Positions 36,358 to 48,713 of a DNA stretch of 64,000 nucleotides are shown here, piece after piece. The notes below the pieces were generated by a model. It had not been told where the DNA came from and searched no databases. It saw only the letters and a list, made by a program, of their open reading frames with translations. This stretch comes from Halichondria panicea (Eukaryota; Porifera; Demospongiae; Suberitida; Halichondriidae): NCBI RefSeq assembly GCF_963675165.1, contig NC_087377.1, positions 9,317,122-9,381,121 on the forward strand, given 5' to 3'. Numbering within the stretch: position 1 is the stretch's first letter; each line of letters opens with the position of its first letter. A program made the position numbers and the translations under genes.

Positions 36358-37240
36358 ATCATTACCTTCAATGAAATCTTTGATAGTTAACTGGTGATCT
36401 ATGTGTACACTTGCAGGTTGATGTAAAATGGGATCTCTCACACTGTCACATAATTGTTGTTGCAAATTTCTTGGGACTAGAGTCCTCGGAAGTTTCGGTC
36501 CTACTTTCCCATGTTTGTGAGGAGAACTTGCAGGAGAATTAGAGATAAATCGTTTTTTTGTGGCTACACTTTGGGACCATGTGGGAGCATCAGTGGATAC
36601 TGCATGTGAGTGAATTTCATTAGTGCATGGTTTTGTCTTTTGTGCATTCTCCAAATGAGCAACTACTTGCTTGTTCAGTGTTAGTTATGCTCTCAATTTT
36701 GTTCTGTGAGCCAGATTGAACCAGTTGAATAGTACTAGTAGTGCCATGATATGATTGACTCTGGTCACCACAGTACACTGCAGCATGACTCTGTAGCATA
36801 TCAATGTTATCGACGCTATAGCTACAGTGAATACATCAGGCTCTATAGGTCATCCCACACTGTTTTCTGTCGCTGAGACATGGATACGCCCTTGGCTACA
36901 CGTGTTACAAAGCCATTATAACTGTCTGTAGAGGTAACAATTCCTAGCCTATTCAGGATTTTCATGAGTACGTGTGACCCCCCACACATCTCAACTGTGT
37001 CTGATAGTAGACTAGCATGTGAAAATTCAGGATTTTCATGAGTACGCGTGACCCCCCACACATCTCAACTGTGTCTGATAGTAGACTAGCATGTGAAAAT
37101 TCAGGATTTTCAGGAGTACGCATGACCCCCCCACACATCTCAACTGTGTCTGATAGTAGCATGTGACAATTCAGGATTTTCTTGAGTACGCGTGAGTACC
37201 CCCACACATCTCAACTGTGTCTGATAATAGCAAGTGTAGT
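36358..37240 (-). pseudogene. Multicopy gene family copy, middle part
   Basis: Minus-strand coding remnant: LLSDTVEMCGG, VLMKILNRLGIVTSTDSYNG, MSQRQKTVWDDL, then [19 protein letters not shown] and [13 protein letters not shown], then a Ser/Lys/Pro-rich stretch ending LTIKDFIEGND exactly at the Gypsy insertion. The pre-insertion frame continues as ECKERE on the far side of the element. The first section is expanded into a 70-74 bp tandem array that destroys the frame. Confidence 0.6.
36956..37235 (-). repeat. Coding-derived minisatellite, about four 70-74 bp units
   Basis: Units begin GGATTTTCATGAGTACG at 36956, 37030, 37104 and 37174. Each contains the antisense of LLSDTVEMCGG and VLMKILN, so the unit is a piece of the surrounding pseudogene. 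The 74-bp period is not a multiple of three, so successive copies fall in different frames. Confidence 0.85.
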
Positions 37241-37454
37241 GGTGTAGGTACTCTCATGTTCGTGCAAAACAGTATACCACTAAGTATGTTAAACCGTCTC
37301 ACATCTTTAGTGTTAAATTTTCATCTAAATGGCTCCTAAAATGGTTTCTGGTTTACTTTCCTAATCACCTAGATTTCAAGTACGTGCATAGGCAATAATT
37401 ATGGTACAGTTTTATATGCAAAAAACGGGGATTTGCTAACAAGCCTATCCTGGG

Positions 37455-37771
37455 AATTAGGAAGGGCTCAAAGCACCACTGATACAGATGTCATGTATGA
37501 GACAATTAGTGACATGCCCAGTGACGATGCTATAATTATTAAGAAGAGCCGGGAATAATTTAGTTCACACAGAAAGTGACCGGTACAGTCAGCTCGATGC
37601 TGCTTCTCTAAGTTCAACAATAAAGCACCTCAATATAAACAAGGAAATAGGAATCTCGGATGAACGCTTGTGGAAATTCATTAAGTCTATCACAAGGACA
37701 ATGAAAGAAGGAGGCAGTGGTAAAGAAAAACTTTCTAACACCTTCTTCTGTGTCTACGATGCATTCCCCAG
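37455..37771 (+). pseudogene. Multicopy gene family piece in inverted orientation
   Basis: On the plus strand: DVMYETISDMPSDD and IIIKKSRE, then in another frame QLDAASLSSTIKHL, DERLWKFIKSITRTMKEG and LSNTFFCVYDAFP, ending at an AG|GTGAGT donor at 37771. In the family this section normally lies between the Cys-rich part and the ILNRLG part, both of which here are on the minus strand, so a local inversion is likely. Confidence 0.5.
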
Positions 37772-38045
37772 GTGAGTTGTCCATGTACATGCTCACAACA
37801 TATAGACAAAGTCGGTAATATTATTATACGGCTTGGTTTTCAACTATTGTTTTGGCTAGGTGCAACGCTACATGCAGTATGCATTTAGTCAGCTTGTCTG
37901 TATTGGGATCAGATTGTGTATGTTAATTCCCAAATTGAGATTAAAATTTCGAGTTGGCCTTTGCTTCCGTTCTGGATCACAGTTAGAATTGCAAATTGCT
38001 AACTGCCTTCTGTAGCAAGCTAAACAAATGACATCGTTATCAATA

Positions 38046-38270
38046 TTAAATACTCTCCTCTCCACACAGGACAGAGTTGACTATGTGTACGTCTGGACAG
38101 TGTCTGTTAAAGTTTTTGAAAGACTTGGGTTGAATCCCACAGCACGCACAGGTACGTTGTTGTAACTTAAATGCTTTGTACACATAATGATAGTGGTCAT
38201 TGCACAGTAGTAATGGCTCTAACATATTACTGCTAACATTTAGAAAACCTTCGAGCTCACTGACTGGCAA
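38046..38270 (-). pseudogene. Multicopy gene family piece, Cys/His-rich segment
   Basis: An open minus-strand stretch with LLLCNDHYHYVYKAF, CACCGIQPKSFKNF and RHCPD, a Cys/His arrangement typical of a zinc-binding N-terminal segment. It ends at VNSVLCGEESI with no good donor. The adjoining minus-strand frame 38327-38602 (KNCENEPEPTSCICIAHY) also looks coding-like and may belong to the same copy. Confidence 0.45.
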
Positions 38271-39179
38271 ATGATGGTGAGATTAATCTGTCGCTGGGCG
38301 ATGTCGGGCATTCAGGATACACACACTTATGCATGTGTATAAATAACATTACTAATTATTGTCTTCCATTTTGGAATATAATTAGCTGGGTAGGTTCGTT
38401 GAGCTTCTCTATAGTGGGCTATGCATATACAGCTGGTTGGTTCAGGCTCATTCTCACAATTCTTTATTAAAAAATCTCTCTTTCGGACCCCATGTTTGAT
38501 TAGTATTAATTTTCTTACCACACAGAATATAAGTACACGGCCGATCAGGGTGATACTTCGAATTGATTGATGATGAGGACATCTGTTAGAAGCAATACAC
38601 AAACGTGGTTTATTATACCACTATCTTGCAATTATTATGGATTTTTTTCAACGATATATTTCTCAACACTCAATTATGAATCGACACAAAAAATAACTAT
38701 AATACATGTTCCTCAATCATATAGGATATATAGCACGTACTGAATGTGTTCAAATACCTTTGCTCAGTTGGTCAAGGCATGTAAATTAACCAAATTTGTT
38801 TGTATAGGACATTCCAAGCAAATGTATAATAGACTGGTGCAGGAAGCAGGAAAGGAACTGCAAAGGGAAGAGAGTTATAAGGAAAAAGATGCGAATTTTG
38901 TGCAAGCATTGCGAAAAGCTCATTAATAATTATATTCACGAGAAAATAAATCTCCACGTAGGAGCATGCACTGGAACCATTGCGGTTCGACTGAGAAACT
39001 TACTTACTTAGTTAGTCAGACAAAGAGCAGTGAAACGTCAAAATAGTGCAATTTTTAAAATGATAATATTAATTTATTAAAACGTAGAGATACAAATAGA
39101 GTAAAGGCTAAATAAACTGCCAATCCTATGTAAAACCTACTGATAAAGTTCAAAAGTTTTGTTCACAAAACGCTATAGT

Positions 39180-39481
39180 CTACATATGAGGTAGATTAGC
39201 AAATCCAGCGGTGTTGACCGAGTTTGTACCTCGATAGCCACTGCGCAGTGGTGTATGTGATTCACTGTTGAAAGGGTTGGCCAATTTAGTAACTTGTTTG
39301 GCTGGATTTTCCTGTTCAATTCTCATCCCATAAGCGACATTGGTCTCCACGAGCACTTGTTCAGTTTGTAACTCATTTCTGGCTCTTAACCCATATGCAG
39401 CGTTTGTCTCCATGTCAACCTCCTCAGTGGTAGCCTTGGCAAGCTTCATCATCTCTTCAGGAGAGAGGACGAAGTCACACT
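39180..39481 (-). CDS. Gene B: terminal exon, tail C
   Basis: A 302-bp exon ending at TAG (39182-39180). It repeats exon B ([28 protein letters not shown]) and adds a unique C terminus ending FANLPHM. A possible AATAAA on the minus strand lies at 39078-39073, inside a repeat. Confidence 0.93.
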
Positions 39482-42400
39482 CTACAGTAAAACAGACTTA
39501 GCCTAGTGCATGTAAAATCAGTGCTCATATTGCAAACCGATATAAAATAATTATATGCAAGGTACTAAACATGTCTTACTAATTATGAGAGCAGAGCTTT
39601 TGTACTCTTCAGAGTTGCTGGTGGGAGGTTCATTCCATTTACTTTTAAATTTCTTTTTGTAAACGAAACCTTACTAAATCAATGCGTTTCCGTAGACTGG
39701 CGAGCGACTGACAAACTGCCTATAAGTCACTCGTCTCAGCGGAAGTGTATAGATTATACGATACTACCAAACATGATATAGATAATGTGGTTAAATTTTG
39801 CTATGAGATTTAGCTACTATGGAATGTACTGAATCCCCTGAAGTGTAAGTGCGGTTACAATTACAGGGCTAATATGACGTTGAGCAATCTAACAGGCTGC
39901 AATGCTCGTTGCAACAGAGACAAGTGACTTATAGGCAGTTTGTCAGTCGCTCAGTCTAGCGTTTCCGTGGGATTGATCTATAATTATGGCTCTCTCTCGA
40001 TCACTTGTTTGTACGGTCTATTACAACATTGAATGTGTTTCTAGTCCATCCACTTTGTGCAGCAATAAATAGAAGTGTTAGAGAAGAGAAGGCATAATCA
40101 TGTTGATCGTTTCAATCAGAGGAGTAGCTGAGTAGTTGAAGCTGCATGGGGTTGCAGATGTGCAACAGCTACTATGACAGCAGTCCTTAAAAAGAGCTGT
40201 GGTGTTTAAGTGCATGGTAGTCAGTGTGCATGTAATCAGCTTACCTGAAGAGAGCTCCGAACACTTTAACGGTATAGATATATAGCAAGAAAGGACGTCA
40301 TATTAGCTACGACAAGAGCACATTGGGATATGAAGTGTCTTACTACATGGATTTACCTGCTATATATGTATATGGGATGCCGTTTGTGCCAAAACACAAT
40401 GTGTAAAAACTACATGTTTAATGTACATGAAAATCCACTTCACTATAATTTTTATTATAATTATCGGCCTTCCGATTTACTAAATCGGGCTCACGCTTTA
40501 ATTGTCTCACGCTTTAGTAACAAATTGGACTCCATAATTCTAGTCATTAAGTGAGGCCGATTCAGTAAAATAATCGGGTGGCCGATTTAGGCATAAGATG
40601 GCGAATGACTCCATGTAGATCGAGAACTTATCTGTGAAATTGCTGCCTCCGGCCAGAGTAATGTTATGGTTTTTGGAAACTGGGTGAAGAATCTCCCGAA
40701 GATTTACCAGCCACCCCACTAGTTTGAAAATAAATTGTGGTTTTATATAATCTGCACACATGCATGCACACATACACAAGGATTTTTTGAAAAAACCATG
40801 CATGCAGGCAAGTAAGTCATGTGTGATAATTATTCAGTTTATGGGTGTGTGTGTGGACCAGAGACTCGCTTGTCACTAGGTCGATGGGGGGCTGTCCGGT
40901 GGCGTGGCCTTGGCTTTATCGGGGCCCCCTAATGCACATGCATGATGGCTGATCTAAGAAGAGAAAAGGACAGCCTGCATCTAATCCATCCCATGATAGT
41001 GGTGCTGTAGGGCTGATCCCATTTCGTTGATAGGAGAGACGCCAATCTCTTGTAGATAGAGGTAGCAGCACGTCCAAGGCCCCCAGTGCTTGACAGGATG
41101 AGGGGAGTGAAGGTCCATCTCTGATTCTTTGGTCATTAGCTATGTTTTCGTGCTTGCAGTAGGTTGGGATTGCCTGTTTTTGAGGGTTCGTACGGGTTGA
41201 ATACCCTAACATCAAAAACAAGGATCAGTACATTGCGTGCATGTAGTTAGTTCCAAGTTCTGGTCCCTTCTTGATGAGCTGCTATAGCTAGGATGCACAA
41301 AACTCGCCCTGAACTGCGGCATGCTATTCTGTATACTGGCTAGTGCTGGCTGCCCCAAGCTAGCTTAATGTTTATTACGGCCGGATACGAGGATGTGGGT
41401 GTGGTTTGGATGGAATACATTTAAATCAGAGGAGGTACGACAGGCGCGGTGCAGCTCAAGTAATTAGCCTTTGATTGAGCAATAATTATCCGCCCACGTC
41501 ATACATTTTTGCTGAGAGTAATCAGAGGCTAATTACTTGAGCTGCACCGCGCCTGTCGTACCTCCTCTGCATTTAAATGGAGAGCATAATGATACATTAT
41601 CCTCGAGACAGAACCACAAATTAGTCATTAGATTCGAGGTATAAGGTCGTTTTTTAGTCGCGGTTATTTCCTGAAATGCGGGCTACCTCGCTATTCCGGC
41701 CAAGCTGCATTGTCCCAAAGGTAGCCGGATTAATGAGAGTCTCTGTATTACATCTTTATTTATGTTTACCAGGTTCATCCTCAGTGATTGCAACTAGCTC
41801 CATGTTCAGTTCAAGATTTTTTGTTATTCCATAAGCGACAGTGGTTTCCACGAGTACTTCTTCAGTTTGTAACTGATCTTCGGCTCTTAACCCGTACGAA
41901 GCGTTCGTCTCTGTGGCAACTTCCTCAGTGGAAGCTTTGGAAAGCTTTATCTGCCCTTCAAGTGAGAGGACGTAGTCATACTCTGCAAGAAGAAACAGAA
42001 CAAGAATGTGTCAACCAATCGACCATAAAAATCTACGATTGCTTACCGAGCTCCTTCTCTGTGATAGCAACTTGTAGCTCCATGTTTAGTTCCACGTAGC
42101 CTACCATGATGGTCAGAGCTCTATCCAACTCAGCTGCTAGCTCATGAAATGATGGCCTCTCTTCAGAATTCTCGTACCAACATCTAGCCATTAATGAGAC
42201 CCTGTAGTAATACAATCGTAGCTCAGTGTAATTATTATAGTTACTACCTAGCCTCGACTCCAGCCCCTTGAATAGCCTCGACTCCAGCCAGCGGCTTGGA
42301 ATTGAGGCTAGTTACTACCTAATGTCAATTAATGCAGTTCTACACAACTACTAATTTTGCTAATTGATCTGCCAATTTCAAGCTGAGGTTGGTCACGATT

Positions 42401-45400
42401 TAAACTGTAACGCTCCAAGGCTTCATGAATTAATACTTTTGGCCTCGAATTCCATCTAAACATACGTACATGCACCACTTTAATGAGTCAACTAGCGCGT
42501 TACACGTATCTCTCCAATGGAAGATCTGTATAATAATATACGTCCTTTATAAGCATAATTATTTTACGTACTATTTTATCGCTGCAACTATTACAAGGAA
42601 CAGGCAGGTAAAGAATATATAGGAGAGCAAATTAAGGAGCAAGCTTCATTAGGAACGTATACGTCTACGTAATAGCTAGCCATACCCGAGAAACCAAATT
42701 AAAAACAGCCCATTATTTTGGTCACTTATATAATGCTGCTATAGCTGCGAGATACAGTAACTTTACTGAAATTTAGTAACACTGTGAATACATTTCTGTA
42801 GAACAGGCAACATTCTGCGGAGGCTCCAATCTCCTGCCCTCTCTGAGTAGAGCCACCAGGGACATTGGGTCCACTCCAGGGTAGGGGGTCCGGCCGCCAC
42901 TGAAGACCTCCCACACGGTCACACCATATGACCACTGTATTATTGGTGAGACAATAATTATACAAGTATAATTATGACAAGCATCGAATTTTGATGGTAC
43001 ATGCATAACTGACTAAAATATGTTCAGAGCATTAATTGTTCATGTAACGTACCACGTCAGTCTTCTCGTTAAAGATGGCATCGTTTAAACTCTCCAGTGC
43101 CAACCATTTGTATGGAAGTTTGACCCTCTCAGAATCACTTTGTCTGAAGTAACCAGTACTGTACACATCCTCAGCAAGGCCAAAATCACCCACTTTGAGG
43201 TCACCATTTGAATCCAACCTACAATGTTAATAATTATGTATATATAGTCATGCATGTGCAGTTATATATAGTCCATCATAGTGATTTTCTGTGACCTGAG
43301 CACATGAGATAACCAGCTGCTTACACAACTGTATAATTATATATATATACTCGTGCATGCAGCACACACATGCAGAAGACTCACATGCAGTTTCTGGCAG
43401 CCAAGTCTCGGTGGACAAACTTGTGCTGAGCAAGATATGCCATTCCAAGACCTATCTGATGACACATCTTCAACAACAGCTTCCTGACAGAAAACACCTA
43501 CAAACGTTATACCAGCCTGTATGCTTTATGGTTGATGATGTAAATACTAAATCAGCAATGTGGACTATGATCATAGCAAAGGCCTATATAGTCTCGGAAA
43601 TATGGCTCCCGGTATCACCGATATCTTCTGGGGCTAGGGGAAAAAAGCAAGAATCATAATTCTAGCTTTCTACTTTAGTGACCCTTTTCCATTATTCCTG
43701 GTACAGGATCACTTCAGCTGTAAATACGTACCTCGAATAAAGGACGCCTGTACGCTAGAGGCCAACGTGCAAGCTTAGCTTTTGCTCGCTTTTATTCGAA
43801 CGAGGCTTTAACATCGAAAGCTGCCACTATTAAAAGTACTACCTTGTGTGTAGAGGCTAACCAACATGCTATAGCATCCAGGTAAGCAGACCCAGTCACA
43901 AGCTTCTTAGTTTTTGCCTCGTTTTCATTTGACAAAGGTTTAACATCACGTGAAAATCTGCCACTATTAAAACTAATAACTTGATGTGTGAAGATTATCC
44001 ATGCTGTAAACGAAGTGCTGTGGCATCTAGGTGAGCAAGCTCAGATGTGAAAAACAGGCAAACAAAAAACCAACAGACTACTATACCCGTGGCCGCCCAC
44101 ACGCCTCAGGTAATAATTTTTGTCTGTTACTATACCTTGTCAGAATTCTCTCCCTCTGTCAAATCTAAGTTGCACCTCTCTTTCTTCAAGTAGTCTAGTA
44201 GGCTCCCGTTGGTCATATATGGCATCACCATGGAAGCACCGGGTCCAGTGTCAAGACACACTCCAATCAGGGACATAACGTGAGGGTGGTGGAACTCTTG
44301 CATCTTGGAGATCTCACTCACCATGCTCTGTACGTCACTCTGAGTGAACAGACCTGGAGGGGGGTTGTAAACTTATTACATAGACACTGTTCTATCAAAA
44401 CTTGTAGTACAAAATGTACCTTTCAGTATCTTCAATGCCACGCCCCTTATGGCAACATTGTTCCAGTCAATTAGTAATCCTTTGTACACAATCCCAAAGG
44501 CTCCTGGAATAGTGAGAACAAAAGAAACATGATTAAAATGACCAGGAAATTAAACTCATACTCAAACTTAGTGTCATAATATCAAGAGTGCATAAGAAGA
44601 GAAGAGTGTCGAACTACTGATACTTGTACACAAACACTGTGCACAAAGTAACGTGACATCCTGTCAATTGCACGTGAGCAACTCACAATTGATGACGTTT
44701 GCGCATAATTACGCAACGCTCAGAAGTTAATAGTGAGTAAAGAGTGCAAGTGAAGAGGATCATCGACTATTGTCTCTATTTAGATGATTTTTGTGAAGAG
44801 ATCGTCTCCTATCAGTGTGCAGTGTGCAGCTCCACAAGCTCTGAACGTTGAACGTGAACATTTCAACGAACATTGAACAATGAATTGTTCGAAAACCACA
44901 CCCCTAAAAACGTCACGGTTAACATTTACTAAGAGATTACTAGAAATGTACAATACTTTATCACGTGCGAGTCATGTTACTTTGTGCACAGTGTTTGTGT
45001 AGAATATCAGTAGTTCGACACTCTTCTCTTCTTATGCACTCTTGATAATATTAACTGTTACATACCTTGACCAACTGCATCTTGTAGTTTCAGATTGTAG
45101 CTGGGAATTCTCATTGATTCTGGAATATACTTCACAATCTCTCGCATTTGATAATCTGCAGAATGAGATATTGCAAACACAGCACACCATGCACAGCACT
45201 TACCCAAAAGAGTGCTTCGATCAGACAGCTTTCTCGTTCTAAAGAGAGAGATTATCAAAGCAACACGATAATTATATACCGTATAGCGGGTAATTTTCGT
45301 GGGGTAAAATAAAATATTCGTTATTTTCGTGGGAAAGCTGACCTCCACAAAATTTTAACGTAGGTGTGGCTTATCGGAACGTAGGAACGTAGGAATGCCG

Positions 45401-48400
45401 TGCAGCCACGAGACTAAACGAAATTTTTACTCACGAAAACCACCGTTTCTCGAGTTGAACAAATTTTTTACCCCACGAAACTTACCCGCTATACGGTATA
45501 CATGCAGTATAGCTAGTTCAATTGGAGCACCCCTTGTACCCTTTATTAGCTTAGCTATTGTATACGCGGCCTCACCTTACAGTAGACTCTTCTCTTGGTA
45601 TTTCAACCTTGTTTCCTCTGGACCTATTTCTAATACACGGACAGAAAACTATCACCATCACCAGTAGACCGAGAACAGCCACAACGGCGAAAACAATGAT
45701 GGTAAATATCACAGAGTCGGACACACCTTCCTGACTGGTTGTAACAACAGGCCGAGTTGTGAACACTGTTGAGTTTAAACATGTATACATTAATTTTATT
45801 CACACAACCAATTATTCTTTGTGCATAACAAGAGCAAGCACAACTGTACACAATGCTAATTATCACAGAGATGGACACACCTTCCTGACTGGTTGTAACC
45901 AGAGGCTGAGTTGTGGACACTGTTGGGTCTACATGCAGGTGGGGAAGATTTTATTCATTCAAAAATGTTCCTTGTGCACAACAAGAGCAACTATACAACC
46001 ACACACCGCTAAAATCACAGAAATGATGGACACACCTTCCTGACTGATTGTAACCACAGGCTGAGTTGTGGACACTGTTGGGTCTACATGTGGGGCATGT
46101 ACCGGGTATATAATTATACAGAATCGAATATTTGGGGGAATGCAATATATCAAGACACTATAATATCAAGAGTATAATTATAAGAAGAAAATAGTATCGA
46201 ACTATACCGATACATGTGGGGCATGTACCGGGTATATAATTATACAGAATCGAATATTTGGGGGAATGCAATATATCAAGACACTATAATATCAAGAGTA
46301 GAAGAAAATAGTGTCGAACTATACCGATACCTCTACACAACAACTATGCACTGGCGTACGTTGCTGCAAATGTTGGTAATCCAGCGGGACTGTAATGTCA
46401 CGTGTGCATACGATCCCTGCTCTGGCAGAGTCAGTGAAGCCTTAACTCTTGACCTGCCATTGGCGTGTTAATGCATGTGTCATAAACGTGCGCCCTAGCT
46501 GCACTGCGTCCATCAGAAATGTCACAAAGTTGCTAAAATCGAGGCATTTAGTAAAGCGTAATTAATTTTTTTGCCTGTGTTTTGGCGCGCCCAAACCTGT
46601 TACCTCACACTAAACAGGAACACGTTACTACGAGCCAGAGATACATGCCGTGCAGACATCACAAGATTTTATCTATAACCACCATAAATTACCAGTTTAT
46701 GGCTCCAGTGAGGTGTTCCTGCTTAGTGTGAGGTGTGACGCTAAACAGGAATACCATCCTAGAGGCCAAAATACAGTGATGTATAATTATAATCATAGAA
46801 TAAGTAGAGGAGCATCTTCCTCCCCAAAACAGACTATAGACGTATTTATTAAACATTTCTAGCTAGTATAAATATAAGCTCTATCGGTTTACTCAAAGAC
46901 TGATCTAGCAGCATGCATTGCTGCCTCCAGCCTCCACACAGTTAGCGACAGCCTAGCTGTTACTTCCTGAATTAGTGGAAATTGATTGTTGGCAATAGGA
47001 TAGCCTTGGAAATTATTCTGCAAGCTGTGTCTCACTCCAGGGGTTTTGTCAAAGGCAATAATAAGGCGGCTTGCTAGTATAGTGACTTGATATAATATGT
47101 ATGGGTTCACGAGCAAATTTTTCTGGCCACAGCTGCAGAGTTGCATAGATCTCTGGAAGCTTCCTTATGGGTGGTACATAGACGTCTCCACTCGTGTGCG
47201 TCAAGGCCTGGCGGGCTGGGCGCTCCCGACATTGTAATAGCTGCTGTGAACGGATGACACTAGCATCAAGGGACTCGAATAGGATGAGGTGTTGGTACTG
47301 CGGCTCATCTTCAATTTAGGATGCAGTGTTGGGTTGGGCCTGCATGTTGGTTTATCCGACTGACAGTCGGTAAGGTATAGGATCATTTGAGTCAGTTTAG
47401 ATCGAGGATGCCCCATTTTTTGTCAGAACAGGAGGTTAATCTAGTGCAGCTTTGCATTTCCCCTTGATTAATGACAATATCAGTGTTAGGTCTTGCCAAG
47501 CTTATTGGATCCACCGAGCACATGCAGTGAGGATTGATGTAGCAGCAATTAATGCGTTGATTTAAGTCTTTGATCTGATCAAAACAGATACACTATACAG
47601 TGCGATTATACTAACAGTCTGGAGAGTAAATTCGTGAGTAGTTGTACTCGAAAGATTTTAATTTTAAACATACTTGTAAGCTCTGCCGACTTCTCTTCTA
47701 TATAGATCACTACTATCAGGAGTACATGAATATTCATGTACTCCTGCAACTATGATGTAGTAGAACTTGAGAATTGAGGATTAAGAGACACATCAGTAAA
47801 AGAAAAACGATTGATTCATTATATCGAATCAACATTATATAGCTATAGCTAGCTTGATCTGACAAAAAAACATACACTATTGCACACAAACGCCACTCAC
47901 AGCTTTCAGCTGTACTCCGCTCTGCTATAGATCACTACCGGCTATGAGGTACAGGCATATTGGTTGGAAGAAGCGAATGAAACAGAACCCCCTATGGCTA
48001 AAGTACAGGTCTGAATTTGGACAAAGTATCCCCCATGAATGCATTGATCATGTATGATAGATTTGGAACTGAGCAGGTGGGGTCTATCTGTATGCTGTAT
48101 GCTGAATCTAAGTGTTTTGATCAGGTTTTTCTTCACACCATCTACTGAATCTTTGTCTCTGTTGCTTCGATTCAGTCCTTAGTTCAATTTTTTTGCGCCG
48201 TTATCATCACTAATTGTCAGAAGGTCAACTTTAACACCGTGTGAAACGGTTTTCCACCTGCCGTCTACTTAAAAGTCATTTTCACATTTTTCACAAACTA
48301 AATATACTGTTTTCCTTTGCCTTACCATTTCACAAACCCCAAGGGAATGTTCACCATCCCTAACAATAAGATAAGAGGACACAATTTAAGTCCGTACTTA

Positions 48401-48670
48401 CTGTTCTAGATTTGAAGCCACGCCCTAAACCAATCCAACCTATTCCAGTAATTCCTAAGTAACAGATCCAAACACACTACCAACAATTGTACTGAGCACT
48501 GCCACAGACTGAGTGGGTGAGTGCAACAGAAGTCCCATAAACAGCAGTACACACGCAGTCACAATACTATCTAAGATCAAGGATGGGTGTATTTGATAGC
48601 ATGCATTGATACCACCACACACACAGTACCACGCGCACGCGCACGCACACGCACACGCACACGCACACAC

Positions 48671-48713
<43 letters not shown>

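Noticed and set aside
38756-38780. TTGCTCAGTTGGTCAAGGCATG resembles the D-arm (A box) of a tRNA
   Set aside because: No B box (GGTTCGAnTCC) and no acceptor-stem pairing at the right distance.
48455-48706. Cys-Val/Ala-Cys repeat frame with a hydrophobic end
   Set aside because: Translation of the CA repeat in the gene B intron; no splice sites link it.
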